From an uncultured Lachnospiraceae bacterium (lineage in GTDB: Bacteria > Bacillota > Clostridia > Lachnospirales > Lachnospiraceae), in assembly GCA_910584785.1 (NCBI GenBank), contig CAJUDX010000031.1, positions 1-37,146 on the forward strand: DNA of 37,146 bases, given 5' to 3'. The notes beneath the pieces are model-generated. The model was not told the DNA's origin, ran no database searches, and worked only from the letters and a program-made list of their open reading frames with translations. The translations under genes were made by a program, and so were the position numbers. Below are positions 5,965 through 14,962 of this stretch, one piece after another (positions within the stretch are counted from its first letter, which is position 1; the number at the start of each line of letters is the position of its first letter).

Positions 5965-8952
5965 ATGAGCGATAAAATGACCCCCATTCCATTTTCACAA
6001 TTAATGGAGTGGATTTTAGCTGAACATAAGAAAGGAAGCATCTTCGGCATCAAGCGTCCGTTCATTGCCGGTGAGGGTAAGCCTTATGAAATCTTTGGAC
6101 GGAAGCTGGAAACTCCCTTCGGTCCGGCGGCTGGTCCGCACACGCAGTTGGCGCAGAATATCATGGCAGCCTACTACGCCGGAAGCCGCTTCTTTGAGTT
6201 AAAGACGGTGCAGGTTCTTGACGGTGAGGATCTCCCGGTTTCCAAGCCCTGTATTAAAGCCGATGACGAGTGCTACAATGTAGAATGGTCCACCGAACTC
6301 TACGTTCCCCAGGCATTTAATGAGTACGTGAAGGCATGGTTTGCCTGCCAGGTGATGGCGAAAGAGTTTGGACTGGGGGCAATGGATGGGTTCCAGTTTA
6401 ATATGAGTGTCGGCTATGACTTGGCAGGAATCCAGACCGAAAAGGTGAATTCGTTTATTGAAGGGATGAAGGATGCTTCGGGAACGGAGGTTTTTGAGGA
6501 GTGCAAGACCTGGCTTTTGGAGAATCTGGATCGGTTTTCGGCTTTGACGAAGGAGGATGTGGAGGGAATTTCCCCGAATATCTGCAACAGTATTACGCTT
6601 TCTACGCTGCACGGATGCCCGCCGGCGGAGATTGAGAGGATTGCAACCTATTTATTGACGGAAAAGGGGACGAATACCTTTATTAAGTGTAATCCTACCT
6701 TATTGGGTTATGAATATGCGCGGAGCATGATGGATAAGATGGGGTATGATTATGTGGCATTTGGGGACTTCCATTTTAAGGATGATCTGCAATATGAAGA
6801 TGCAGTGCCGATGCTGCAGCGGCTGCAGGCATTGGCAGACAGCAGGGAACTGGCATTTGGGGTGAAGATTACCAATACGTTTCCGGTGGATATTAAGGCA
6901 GGTGAGCTTCCGGGTGAGGAAATGTACATGTCCGGGAAATCGCTGTATGCGCTTTCCATGTCGGTTGCGGCAAAATTATCAAAGGATTTTGGCGGGAAAC
7001 TCAGGATTTCGTATTCGGGCGGTGCGGATGTGCTGAATATTGAGGATATTGTGGCAGCGGGGATCTGGCCGGTGACGATGGCAACGACGATGTTAAAGCC
7101 GGGTGGTTATCAGAGATTAGAGCAGATTGGACAGCTGTTTGCGGGGCTGGATGCGGCAGAGTTTAGCGGCGTGGATGCTGTGCGTGTGGCTGAGCTGGTG
7201 GACGAGGTTGCCTCAAATCCTTACCATGTGAAGGCAGTTAAGCCTCTGCCGTCGCGCAAGATGAAGAAGGAAGTGCCGTTAGTGGATTGCTTTGTGGCTC
7301 CATGTAAGGAAGGATGCCCGATTCATCAGGATATTACGGCATATCTGAAGCTGGTAGGCGAAGGGAAGTTTTTGCAGGCTTTGGAGGTAATTACGGAGAA
7401 GAATCCATTGCCCTTTATTACGGGAACGATTTGTGCACATAATTGTATGAGCAAGTGTACAAGGAATTTCTATGAAGATCCGGTCAATATCCGCAGGAGT
7501 AAGCTGGAAGCGGCAGAGGGCGGTTTTGAGGCGCTGATGGCAGGGCTTGCAAAGCCGGTTATCGATGCGGGGAAGAAGGCAGCGGTTGTCGGCGGAGGAC
7601 CTGCGGGGTTAAGTGCGGCATATTTCCTGGCAAAAGCCGGATGGCAGGTTCGGGTGTTTGAAAAGGATGAGAAGTTCGGCGGCGTGGTGCGCAATATTAT
7701 TCCTGGCTTCCGTATCGGCGAGGATGTGATTGAGAAGGATGTTGCCCTGGTTAAAGCTATGGGCGTGGAGCTGATGGGCGGCGTGGAGATTTTGGACTTG
7801 GCGGAGCTGAAATCGCAGTATGATGCTGTGGTTGTGGCAGTGGGTGCAAATGAACCGGGAGTTTTGCGTCTGGAAGGCGAGAAGCCGGTGAATGCGCTGG
7901 AGTTTTTGCGCCGGTTTAAGGAGAGCGACGGCAAGGTTGATTTAGGGAAGAATGTTGTCGTGATCGGCGGCGGAAATACGGCAATGGATACTGCCAGGGC
8001 AGCAAAGAGAAACAGCGGTGTTGAGAAGGTTTCCCTGGTTTACCGCAGAACAAAGCGGTTTATGCCGGCAGATGCGGAAGAACTGGAGATGGCAGTTGCG
8101 GACGGCGTGGAGTTTGCTGAGCTTTTAGCGCCGGTGAAGCTGGAAAACGGGAAGCTGACCTGCAGGAAGATGGTGCTTGGCGATTATGACGAGAGCGGAC
8201 GGCGCGGCGTTGTGGAAACGGATGAGCTGGTGGAGATTTTAGCCGATACTGTGATTGCAGCGGTTGGCGAGAAGGTTCCGACAGGATATTATCAGAAGAA
8301 TGGTATTGCCGTGGACGACCGGGGCAGGGCTGTGGTAAACCCGGAAACGATGGAAACCAGTGTGAACGGAATCTATGCTGTGGGCGACGGCGTGAAGGGA
8401 CCGGCAACCGTTGTTGAGGGTATCCGCGACGGACGTCTGGCAGCGGAGGCGATTGCAAAGAAAACATTGGCAAGGGATTTTGAGGACAATGTGGATGAAG
8501 ACGGGATCTATGCGAAGAAGGGGCAGTTATTAAGAGAGTGCAGCGAGCCTGAGAGCAGCCGCTGTCTGACCTGTTCGGCAATTTGTGAAAATTGTGTCGA
8601 AGTCTGCCCGAACCGTGCGAATATTTCCGTGAAAGTTCCTGGAAAGGCAATGCATCAGATTATTCATGTGGACTATATGTGCAATGAGTGCGGGAACTGT
8701 AAGAGCTTCTGCCCATATGACAGTGCACCGTATTTGGATAAGTTTACTCTGTTTGCCAATGAAGCAGATATGGAGAACAGCAAGAACCAGGGCTTTGCTG
8801 TTTTGGATAAGGAAGCCGGGAAATGTAAGGTTCGGCTGTTTGGAAAGGTGCTGGATTATGTGGCTGGCACAACGCCGGAGGAAGTACCGGAAGGGCTTCG
8901 CGGGATTATCGATACGGTGATTAAGGATTATGGGTATTTGTTGATGAAGTAA
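5965..8952 (+). CDS. ygfK: YgfK-type iron-sulfur flavoprotein oxidoreductase (putative selenate reductase subunit)
   Basis: At 995 residues it is close to E. coli YgfK (about 1032). Seen in order: a dihydroorotate-dehydrogenase-like barrel (about 1-420, with FGPAAGPHTQ); a GltD/DPD-like helical Fe-S domain with C442, C447, C451 and C490, C494, C498; an FAD-binding motif VVGGGPAGLS (541-550); an NADPH-type motif VVVIGGGNTA (664-673); and two C-terminal ferredoxin-like clusters (C867, C870, C874, C877, C881 and C906, C909, C912, C916). A good site (AAGGAGAATAA) precedes the ATG. Known: ygfK is required for anaerobic urate degradation; its 'selenate reductase' name is historical. Inferred: it moves electrons between NAD(P)H and the molybdenum hydroxylase encoded two genes downstream, which has no FAD subunit in this window. 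Odd: codon usage switches from C-ending to G-ending near 6.4 kb. Confidence 0.93.
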   Translation: MSDKMTPIPFSQLMEWILAEHKKGSIFGIKRPFIAGEGKPYEIFGRKLETPFGPAAGPHTQLAQNIMAAYYAGSRFFELKTVQVLDGEDLPVSKPCIKADDECYNVEWSTELYVPQAFNEYVKAWFACQVMAKEFGLGAMDGFQFNMSVGYDLAGIQTEKVNSFIEGMKDASGTEVFEECKTWLLENLDRFSALTKEDVEGISPNICNSITLSTLHGCPPAEIERIATYLLTEKGTNTFIKCNPTLLGYEYARSMMDKMGYDYVAFGDFHFKDDLQYEDAVPMLQRLQALADSRELAFGVKITNTFPVDIKAGELPGEEMYMSGKSLYALSMSVAAKLSKDFGGKLRISYSGGADVLNIEDIVAAGIWPVTMATTMLKPGGYQRLEQIGQLFAGLDAAEFSGVDAVRVAELVDEVASNPYHVKAVKPLPSRKMKKEVPLVDCFVAPCKEGCPIHQDITAYLKLVGEGKFLQALEVITEKNPLPFITGTICAHNCMSKCTRNFYEDPVNIRRSKLEAAEGGFEALMAGLAKPVIDAGKKAAVVGGGPAGLSAAYFLAKAGWQVRVFEKDEKFGGVVRNIIPGFRIGEDVIEKDVALVKAMGVELMGGVEILDLAELKSQYDAVVVAVGANEPGVLRLEGEKPVNALEFLRRFKESDGKVDLGKNVVVIGGGNTAMDTARAAKRNSGVEKVSLVYRRTKRFMPADAEELEMAVADGVEFAELLAPVKLENGKLTCRKMVLGDYDESGRRGVVETDELVEILADTVIAAVGEKVPTGYYQKNGIAVDDRGRAVVNPETMETSVNGIYAVGDGVKGPATVVEGIRDGRLAAEAIAKKTLARDFEDNVDEDGIYAKKGQLLRECSEPESSRCLTCSAICENCVEVCPNRANISVKVPGKAMHQIIHVDYMCNECGNCKSFCPYDSAPYLDKFTLFANEADMENSKNQGFAVLDKEAGKCKVRLFGKVLDYVAGTTPEEVPEGLRGIIDTVIKDYGYLLMK

Positions 8953-9035
8953 GAGGAAGGCTTTATTTTCTGGATGAAGGTCAGGGAAGTAAATTGTGTT
9001 TTCCTGGATAAAGGAAAGAGAAAGGCTGTGGTTGT

Positions 9036-9275
9036 ATGGCAAGGCAGAAAACGGAAAAGGTGGTGATTGCTTTTCCTACGACAACACAGGCTATAATGAT
9101 GGAGCAGTTTTGCAGGGAGCAGGGATTGGCAGGAAGGCTGATCCCTGTTCCGCGGCAGATTTCTGCGGGATGCGGGATGGCCTGGAGTGCTCCGGTTGAA
9201 TGTCGATTGGAGCTGGAACTGTTGATTGCGGCAAAGGAGATAGAAGTGGAGGGTTTGTATGAGCTTTTATTGTAA
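9036..9275 (+). CDS. DUF3343 putative Se/S carrier-like small protein
   Basis: A 79-residue protein with a ferredoxin-like small fold pattern: VVIAFPTTTQAIMMEQFC, then GRLIPVPRQISAGCGMAW, then LLIAAKEIEVEGLYELL. The ISAGCGMAW motif with its single conserved cysteine is the hallmark of the DUF3343 family, which databases describe as putative Se/S carrier-like. Its last 17 bases overlap the start of the molybdenum hydroxylase gene, so the two are translationally linked. The ribosome binding site (GAGAAAGG, about 12 bases upstream) is only moderate. Inferred: the cysteine carries a selenium or sulfur atom as a persulfide or selenide and hands it to the hydroxylase cofactor in the cytoplasm. This role is not proven for the family. 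Confidence 0.8.
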   Translation: MARQKTEKVVIAFPTTTQAIMMEQFCREQGLAGRLIPVPRQISAGCGMAWSAPVECRLELELLIAAKEIEVEGLYELLL

Positions 9276-11865
9276 GGTTTGGATTAATGGGAAGGAAATG
9301 CTTGTCGATCCGGAGCGGAAGCTGATGGATGTTTTGCGGAAGGACTGCAAGTGCAAGTCGGTAAAGGACGGGTGCAGCGAGGGTGCCTGCGGGACGTGTA
9401 CGGTTTTGGTGGACGGGAAGGCGACGAAAGCCTGTGTGCAGAAGATGAGCAGGCTGGAAGGAAAGCATATTTTGACGGTTGAAGGGTTCAGCCAGAGGGA
9501 AAAGGATGTGTATGTCTATGCCTTTGGCGAGGCTGGGGCCGTGCAGTGCGGGTTTTGTATTCCCGGAATGGTGATTTGCGCCAAGGGGCTTTTGGATGTG
9601 AATCCGAACCCAAGTCGGGTGGAGATTGCCTACGCAATACGCAATAATTTCTGCCGCTGTACGGGGTATAAGAAGATTATTGACGGAATTGAACTGGCAG
9701 CAAGGATTCTGCGGGAGAATCTTTCGCTGGAGGATTTGGAAAAGCAGAATCTTTCGGGGGATGCGCCGGGGAAGGACGGAAAAATTCTGGTGGGAGATGC
9801 AATTCACCGGATTGATGTGGAAGGCAAGGTTCTGGGGACGGGCGAATATGTGGACGATGTGGAATTGCCCGATATGATTTACGGAAGTGCTGTCCGCAGC
9901 CAGTATCCCAGGGCGAAGGTGCTTGCCATTCACACCGAGGAGGCAAAGAAACTTCCGGGCGTGGTCTGCGTGCTGACGGCAGAGGATGTTCCGGGGAAGA
10001 ATAAGGTGGGGCATTTAAAGCAGGACTGGGATACCATGATTGCCGTGGGCGATATTACGCGGTATCTGGGGGATGCGATTGCGATTGTGGCAGCGGAAAC
10101 ACCGGAGATTTTGGAGCAGGCGAAGGCGCTGGTGAAGGTGGACTATGAGGTTTTAACGCCGATGACCTGCCCGGCGGACAGTCTGGCTGAGGGTGCGCCG
10201 CATCTGCATGAGGGCGGAAATATTTTAAGCCATGAGCATCTTGTCCGGGGCAATGCGGATGAGGTGATTGCCAATTCTAAGTTTAAGGTGACGCGGCATT
10301 ATGAAACACCGTGGACGGAACATGCATTTTTAGAGCCGGAGGCAGCGATTGCGTTTCCGTTTGAGGATGGGGTGTTTATTTATTCCACGGATCAGGGGAC
10401 GTATGATACACGGCATGAAACTTCGATTCTTTTAGGGCTTGCACCGGAGAAGGTGATTGTGGAGAATAAGCTGGTCGGCGGCGGCTTTGGCGGCAAGGAG
10501 GACGTGACGGTGCAGCATCATGCGGCATTGATTGCGTATTTGACCAAGCGCACGGTGAAGTGCAGGCTGACCAGGAAGGAAAGTCTTTTAATCCATCCCA
10601 AGCGCCATCCGATGAGCATTGATATGACGACCGCCTGTGATGAGAACGGGATGCTTACGGCAATGAAGGCAGTTGTGGTTTCGGATACGGGGGCTTATGC
10701 TTCCCTGGGCGGACCGGTGCTGCAGAGAGCCTGTACCCATGCGGCAGGACCGTATAATTACCAGGTGGTGGATATTGACGGGACAGCCGTGTATACGAAT
10801 AATCCGCCGGCGGGAGCATTCCGCGGGTTTGGGGTAACGCAGACCTGTTTTGCTACGGAGTGTAATATTAATTTATTGGCAGAGATGGTGGGGATTTCAC
10901 CGTGGGAGATCCGCTACCGCAATGCTATTCGACCGGGGCAGGTGCTTCCGAATGGGCAGATTGCCGATGATTCAACGGGGCTTGCGGAAACTCTGGAGCA
11001 GGTGAAGGAGATTTATGAGAGCAGCCCATATGCGGGGATTGCCTGTGCGATGAAGAATGCCGGTGTGGGCGTAGGGCTTCCGGATACGGGACGGGTGCGG
11101 CTTGTGGTTGAGGACGGGAAGGTGCATATTCATGCGGGAGCTTCCTGTATTGGTCAGGGGTTAGGAACCGTTCTTGTACAGGTGGTTTGTGAAACGCTTA
11201 ACGAAGGTCTGGATCGCGTGGTCTATCATCAGCCGAATACGGGTAAGGCACCGGATTCCGGGACAACTTCCGGGTCACGGCAGACCTTGGTTACTGGTGA
11301 GGCGGCGAGAAGGGCGGCTGCGGATATTGCGGCTGCGCTTAACGATGCAGGCGGCGACTGGGCAAAGCTTGAGGGTCGGGAGTTTTACGCGGAGTATCTG
11401 GCAAAGACCGATAAGATGGGAACGCCTGTGCCCAATCCGGTATCGCATGTGGCTTACGGCTATGCGACGCAGGTTTGTATTTTAAATGAGGACGGGACAG
11501 TGAAGGAGCTTGTGGCAGCGCACGATGTGGGTAAGGCAGTGAATCCTAAGAGCGTCGAGGGTCAGATTGAAGGCGGCGTAATCATGGGCTTGGGCTATGC
11601 ATTGACGGAACAATATCCGCTTAAAGAGTGTGTGCCTACGGCAAAGTTTGGGACACTGGGTCTGTTCAGGGCGGATAAGACACCGGATGTAAAGAGCCTG
11701 ATTGTGGAGAAGAAGGGCGTTCCTGTGGCTTATGGGGCGATTGGCGTTGGAGAAATCACCTCGATTCCTACGGCTCCGGCGGTGCAGGGGGCATATTATC
11801 GGTGGAATGGAGAGTTTCAGACCGAACTGCCGTTAGCAGGGACGCCGTATGCGAAGAAGAAGTAG
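9259..11865 (+). CDS. xdhD: Selenium-dependent xanthine dehydrogenase-type molybdenum hydroxylase (fused 2Fe-2S and Mo domains)
   Basis: 868 residues. Seen: a plant-type [2Fe-2S] site (C39, C44, C47, C59), a second helical [2Fe-2S] site (C97, C100, C132, C134 in RNNFCRCTGY), then a molybdopterin domain with GGGFGGKE (407-414), GAFRGFG (519-525), SCIGQGLG (about 629-636) and the catalytic glutamate in GVGEIT (E832). No FAD domain is present, and none of the neighbours is a YgfM/XdhB-type FAD subunit. Known: proteins of this fused architecture next to yqeB, selD and yedF form the selenium-dependent molybdenum hydroxylase group, in which labile selenium sits in the cofactor. Inferred reaction: hydroxylation or reverse reduction of a purine (urate/xanthine). 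The symbol xdhD is by analogy with E. coli. It overlaps the DUF3343 gene by 17 bases. Confidence 0.92.
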   Translation: MSFYCKVWINGKEMLVDPERKLMDVLRKDCKCKSVKDGCSEGACGTCTVLVDGKATKACVQKMSRLEGKHILTVEGFSQREKDVYVYAFGEAGAVQCGFCIPGMVICAKGLLDVNPNPSRVEIAYAIRNNFCRCTGYKKIIDGIELAARILRENLSLEDLEKQNLSGDAPGKDGKILVGDAIHRIDVEGKVLGTGEYVDDVELPDMIYGSAVRSQYPRAKVLAIHTEEAKKLPGVVCVLTAEDVPGKNKVGHLKQDWDTMIAVGDITRYLGDAIAIVAAETPEILEQAKALVKVDYEVLTPMTCPADSLAEGAPHLHEGGNILSHEHLVRGNADEVIANSKFKVTRHYETPWTEHAFLEPEAAIAFPFEDGVFIYSTDQGTYDTRHETSILLGLAPEKVIVENKLVGGGFGGKEDVTVQHHAALIAYLTKRTVKCRLTRKESLLIHPKRHPMSIDMTTACDENGMLTAMKAVVVSDTGAYASLGGPVLQRACTHAAGPYNYQVVDIDGTAVYTNNPPAGAFRGFGVTQTCFATECNINLLAEMVGISPWEIRYRNAIRPGQVLPNGQIADDSTGLAETLEQVKEIYESSPYAGIACAMKNAGVGVGLPDTGRVRLVVEDGKVHIHAGASCIGQGLGTVLVQVVCETLNEGLDRVVYHQPNTGKAPDSGTTSGSRQTLVTGEAARRAAADIAAALNDAGGDWAKLEGREFYAEYLAKTDKMGTPVPNPVSHVAYGYATQVCILNEDGTVKELVAAHDVGKAVNPKSVEGQIEGGVIMGLGYALTEQYPLKECVPTAKFGTLGLFRADKTPDVKSLIVEKKGVPVAYGAIGVGEITSIPTAPAVQGAYYRWNGEFQTELPLAGTPYAKKK

Positions 11866-11879
11866 AGAAATATTGTGAT

Positions 11880-11998
11880 GGAGAGATAGAGAAGCAGAAG
11901 GATAGAGAAGTAAAGAGATAGTGAAATAGAGGAACAGTGAAGCAAAGAGATAGTGAAGCAGGGGAACAGCGAAGTAACGAGATAGTGAAACAGAGGAA
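11880..11998. repeat. Purine-rich degenerate tandem repeat
   Basis: GAGATAGTGAA(A/G)CA and close variants (GGAACAGTGAAGCAAA, GGGGAACAGCGAAGTAA) recur about every 13-30 bases across the gap between the hydroxylase and the hydantoinase gene. On the coding strand it is nearly free of pyrimidine runs, so the RNA would be unstructured. Confidence 0.65.
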
Positions 11999-12021
11999 AT
12001 TTTTTTAAGGGAGGTGTGCGG

Positions 12022-13404
12022 ATGGGAATTTTGCTTAAAGGGGGACGTGTTGTTTCTTCTGACGGCGTAGTGGAGATGGATGTTCGTATTGAAGGGGAAA
12101 AGATTATTGAAGTGGGAAAAAAATTGCATTTGGGCAATGATAATATTGTCGATGTGGAGGGTAAGCTTCTTTTTCCTGGATTTATTGACGGGCATACACA
12201 TTTTGATCTGCATGTAGCAGGGACGGTGACGGCAGATGATTTCTATACGGGGACGAGGGCTGCGCTTGCAGGCGGGACGACGACGATTGTGGATTTTGCG
12301 ACGCAGTATCCTGGGGAAACGTTGACGGAAGGCTTGGAGAACTGGCATAAGAAGGCGGATGGAAAGTGTTCCTGTGATTATGGGTTTCATATGTCGGTTA
12401 CGGAATGGAATCCGGAGATAAGCCGTGAACTTGAGAGGATGATGGACGAGGGGGTTACTTCGTTTAAGCTGTACATGACCTATGATACCCAGGTGGACGA
12501 CAAGACGATTTACGAGATTTTAAAACGGCTGAAAGAAATCGGAGGGATTGCCGGGGTGCATTGCGAGAACAGCGGCGTGATTGCGGCGCTTCAGGAGGAG
12601 GCGGTTGCTGCCGGGAAGATGGGCGTTTTCAGCCATCCGCTCACCCGACCGGCAGAGGCAGAGGCAGAAGCCGTGCAGAGGCTTTTAAGGCTGGCACAGA
12701 TTGCCAATGCGCCGGTGCTTGTGGTACATCTTACCTGCGAGGAGGGATTGAAGGAAATCCTGACGGCGCGGGAGAGAGGGCAGCAGGTTTTTGCGGAAAC
12801 CTGTCCGCAGTATTTGCTGATGAATAAGGAATTGTATGAGCTGCCGGGATTCGAGGGGGCAAAGTATGTGATTGCTCCGCCGCTGCGCCGAAAAGAAGAT
12901 GCAGATGTGCTTTGGAATGCGGTTAAAGAGGGGCAGATTCAAATTATTTCTACGGATCACTGCAGCTTTACGACCAAACAAAAAGAGCTTGGACAGGAGG
13001 ATTTCCGAAAGATTCCCGGCGGGATGCCCGGCGTGGAAACAAGAGGGATTTTAATGTACAGTGAGGGGGTGAAGAAGGGCAGGATTACAGAGAGTGAAAT
13101 GTGCAGACTGCTTTCGGAAAACCCGGCAAAGCTTTTTGGGATGTATCCGAAAAAGGGTGTGATTGCCGAGGGAAGCGATGCGGATATTGTGGTCATTGAC
13201 CCGGAAACTTCATGGGTAATCCGGGCAGACGAGCAGCTGCAGAATGTGGATTATGCGCCGTTTGAGGGGCTGAACGTCCAGGGAAAGATTGCGCAGGTGT
13301 ATCTGCGGGGGGAAAAGGTTATGGAGAACGGGAAGGTGTTGAAGGAATTGACGGGGCAGTATGTTGTCCGAGGGAAGTATAGTCTGCAGGGCAATGTTGG
13401 CTGA
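12022..13404 (+). CDS. hyuA: Dihydropyrimidinase/D-hydantoinase family amidohydrolase (HyuA)
   Basis: 460 residues, the normal size for the family. Seen: metal-binding HxH in DGHTHFDLH (H58, H60), the carboxylated lysine in SFKLYMTYD (K149), metal histidines at H180 (GVHCENSG) and H236 (VVHLTCEEG), and the Asp in ISTDHCSF (D312). The ATG at 12022 lies seven bases after AAGGGAGG; the in-frame GTG six bases earlier is too close to that site. Known: HyuA homologues open cyclic amides such as hydantoins and dihydropyrimidines, and one is part of the urate degradation gene set. Inferred: it opens a ring intermediate after purine reduction. It follows the hydroxylase after a repeat spacer and precedes the selenium genes. 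Confidence 0.92.
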   Translation: MGILLKGGRVVSSDGVVEMDVRIEGEKIIEVGKKLHLGNDNIVDVEGKLLFPGFIDGHTHFDLHVAGTVTADDFYTGTRAALAGGTTTIVDFATQYPGETLTEGLENWHKKADGKCSCDYGFHMSVTEWNPEISRELERMMDEGVTSFKLYMTYDTQVDDKTIYEILKRLKEIGGIAGVHCENSGVIAALQEEAVAAGKMGVFSHPLTRPAEAEAEAVQRLLRLAQIANAPVLVVHLTCEEGLKEILTARERGQQVFAETCPQYLLMNKELYELPGFEGAKYVIAPPLRRKEDADVLWNAVKEGQIQIISTDHCSFTTKQKELGQEDFRKIPGGMPGVETRGILMYSEGVKKGRITESEMCRLLSENPAKLFGMYPKKGVIAEGSDADIVVIDPETSWVIRADEQLQNVDYAPFEGLNVQGKIAQVYLRGEKVMENGKVLKELTGQYVVRGKYSLQGNVG

Positions 13405-13543
13405 TTCTAAAGAGATTTGCGTTGGGTTTGCTTAGATGCGCCTGACAGGAACAGGAGTTTTTGCCGTGTGATTTTGCTGTGGTTTTGCTGCGGAGTTGGT
13501 GTCTGGATTTGCAGATGTCAGGTTCGCAGCAGACTTATACGAG

Positions 13544-13567
13544 CGTTATGTTTTTAAAAATATAACG
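13544..13567. promoter_or_regulatory. 24-bp palindrome upstream of yedE
   Basis: CGTTATGTTTTT is followed directly by AAAAATATAACG; the halves are complementary except for one G-T position. It could be an operator. The rest of the 225-base gap between hyuA and yedE is rich in TTTTGCTG-like repeats and no promoter was recognised with confidence. Confidence 0.4.
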
Positions 13568-13629
13568 ATGTCGTTTTGCTGTATGGCAAGGATCATTTGA
13601 TGATGGAAAGAACGAAAGAGAGGTTTTTT

Positions 13630-14688
13630 ATGAACACGAAGAAGATGTTAGCAGTTTGGGGAGTTTTGCTGGGAGCGATTGGAGCGGTTCTGGCATTTTT
13701 TGGAAATCCGGGGAATATGGCGTTTTGCATTGCCTGTTTTGTACGGGATATGGCTGGGGCAGCGCGGTTTCATCAGGCGGCGATTGTGCAGTATATGCGG
13801 CCGGAGATTGCGGGTCTGGTGATTGGCGCGTTTGTGATTTCTCTGGTGTCGAAGGAATATCGTTCGACGGGCGGGTCCTCGCCGATGATTCGGTTTCTTT
13901 TGGGGATAATAACGATGATTGGGGCTTTGATGTTTTTGGGGTGCCCTCTTCGGATGGTGCTTCGGATGGCTGGCGGTGATTTGAATGCATATGTTGCTTT
14001 GGTTGGTTTTATTCTTGGGGCGGCTACGGGGAGTTTCTTTTTGAAGAAGGGATTTTCTCTGGGGCGGGCATATGATACGCAGAAGGTTTCGGGCTGCATT
14101 CTGCCGGGAATTTTGGCGCTTTTGTTTGTGCTCAGTATTGCTACGGGGATTTTTACGGCAAGCACGGAAGGGCCGGGGAGTATGCATGCGCCGGTGATGC
14201 TTTCTTTAGCCGGGGGCTTGGTGTTTGGCGCTATTGCCCAGAAAGCGCGTACCTGCTTTGCCGGGGGAATAAGGGACGTGATTTTGATGAAGAATTTTGA
14301 TTTGCTGACGGTGATTGGGGCGTTGTTTGTCACGATGCTTGTGTATAATCTGGTCAATGGAAAGTTTGTGTTAAGTTTTGCGGGACAGCCGGTGGCGCAC
14401 ACGAAACATCTCTGGAATATGCTGGGGATGTATGCGGTTGGCTTTGCGGCGGTTCTTGCCGGAGGGTGTCCGCTCAGACAGCTGATTTTAGCCGGGCAGG
14501 GATCGGGAGATTCTGCGGTTTATGTGGCTGGAATGTTTGTGGGCGCGGCAGTCTGCCATAATTTCGGCCTGGCTTCGAGCGGAAACGGGACGACGGGAGC
14601 GGGGCGTATTGCCTGTGTGGTTTGTATTTTGCTGTTATTTGTGATAGGGTTTACCTGTAAACGTGAGAAAAGGGGGAACGGAAGATGA
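13630..14688 (+). CDS. yedE: YedE-family putative selenium transporter
   Basis: An integral membrane protein of 352 residues with about ten hydrophobic segments. Seen: paired YeeE/YedE-type signatures GNMAFCIACFVRD near the N-terminus, FLGCPLRMVLRMAGGD, KARTCFAGGIRD and GGCPLRQLILAGQGSGD, whose cysteines recur in two halves as expected for an internally repeated transporter. Known: this subfamily is consistently found with selenium-trait genes and is thought to import a selenium species. The start at 13630 has AGAGG six bases upstream; an alternative at 13600 (MMERTKERFF) would add ten residues. Its stop overlaps the next gene by four bases (ATGA), so the two are co-translated. Transport direction and substrate are inferred. 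Confidence 0.88.
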   Translation: MNTKKMLAVWGVLLGAIGAVLAFFGNPGNMAFCIACFVRDMAGAARFHQAAIVQYMRPEIAGLVIGAFVISLVSKEYRSTGGSSPMIRFLLGIITMIGALMFLGCPLRMVLRMAGGDLNAYVALVGFILGAATGSFFLKKGFSLGRAYDTQKVSGCILPGILALLFVLSIATGIFTASTEGPGSMHAPVMLSLAGGLVFGAIAQKARTCFAGGIRDVILMKNFDLLTVIGALFVTMLVYNLVNGKFVLSFAGQPVAHTKHLWNMLGMYAVGFAAVLAGGCPLRQLILAGQGSGDSAVYVAGMFVGAAVCHNFGLASSGNGTTGAGRIACVVCILLLFVIGFTCKREKRGNGR

Positions 14689-14888
14689 AGATTGATGTAA
14701 GAGGGCTTTCCTGCCCGGAACCGGTACTGATGGTGATGGATGCAATGGATGAGGCACCGGGGGAGGAACTGGTTATTCTCTCGGATGCGGCGCATACCCG
14801 GGATAATTTGGTGAAGCTGGCGCAGACGGAGGGACGAAAGGTTTCCGTAAAAGAAAATGGAAAGAATTATGAAATTGTGATATCATAA
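14685..14888 (+). CDS. Stand-alone TusA/SirA-like sulfurtransferase carrier
   Basis: A 67-residue protein starting MKIDVRGLSCPEPVLMVMDAM, the classic TusA-family fold with the CPxP motif (C10). It ends in a beta strand (NYEIVIS), a full-length single domain. It overlaps yedE by four bases and lies 74 bases before selD. Known: TusA-like proteins pass persulfide sulfur, and YedE/TusA pairs are common in sulfur and selenium gene clusters. Inferred: it accepts selenium at C10 from the YedE side and hands it on within the selenium pathway. A second CPxP domain is present in yedF nearby. Confidence 0.85.
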   Translation: MKIDVRGLSCPEPVLMVMDAMDEAPGEELVILSDAAHTRDNLVKLAQTEGRKVSVKENGKNYEIVIS

Positions 14889-14962
14889 TGATTGCAGGAG
14901 TACAAAGTGCGGAGCAGTCTGTGGTATCATGGAATTGAAGCAAAACGACAGGAGGAAAGATT

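Noticed and set aside
9091..10014. 307-residue frame on the minus strand
   Set aside because: It is a shadow of the DUF3343 and hydroxylase genes on the plus strand, which carry clear family motifs.
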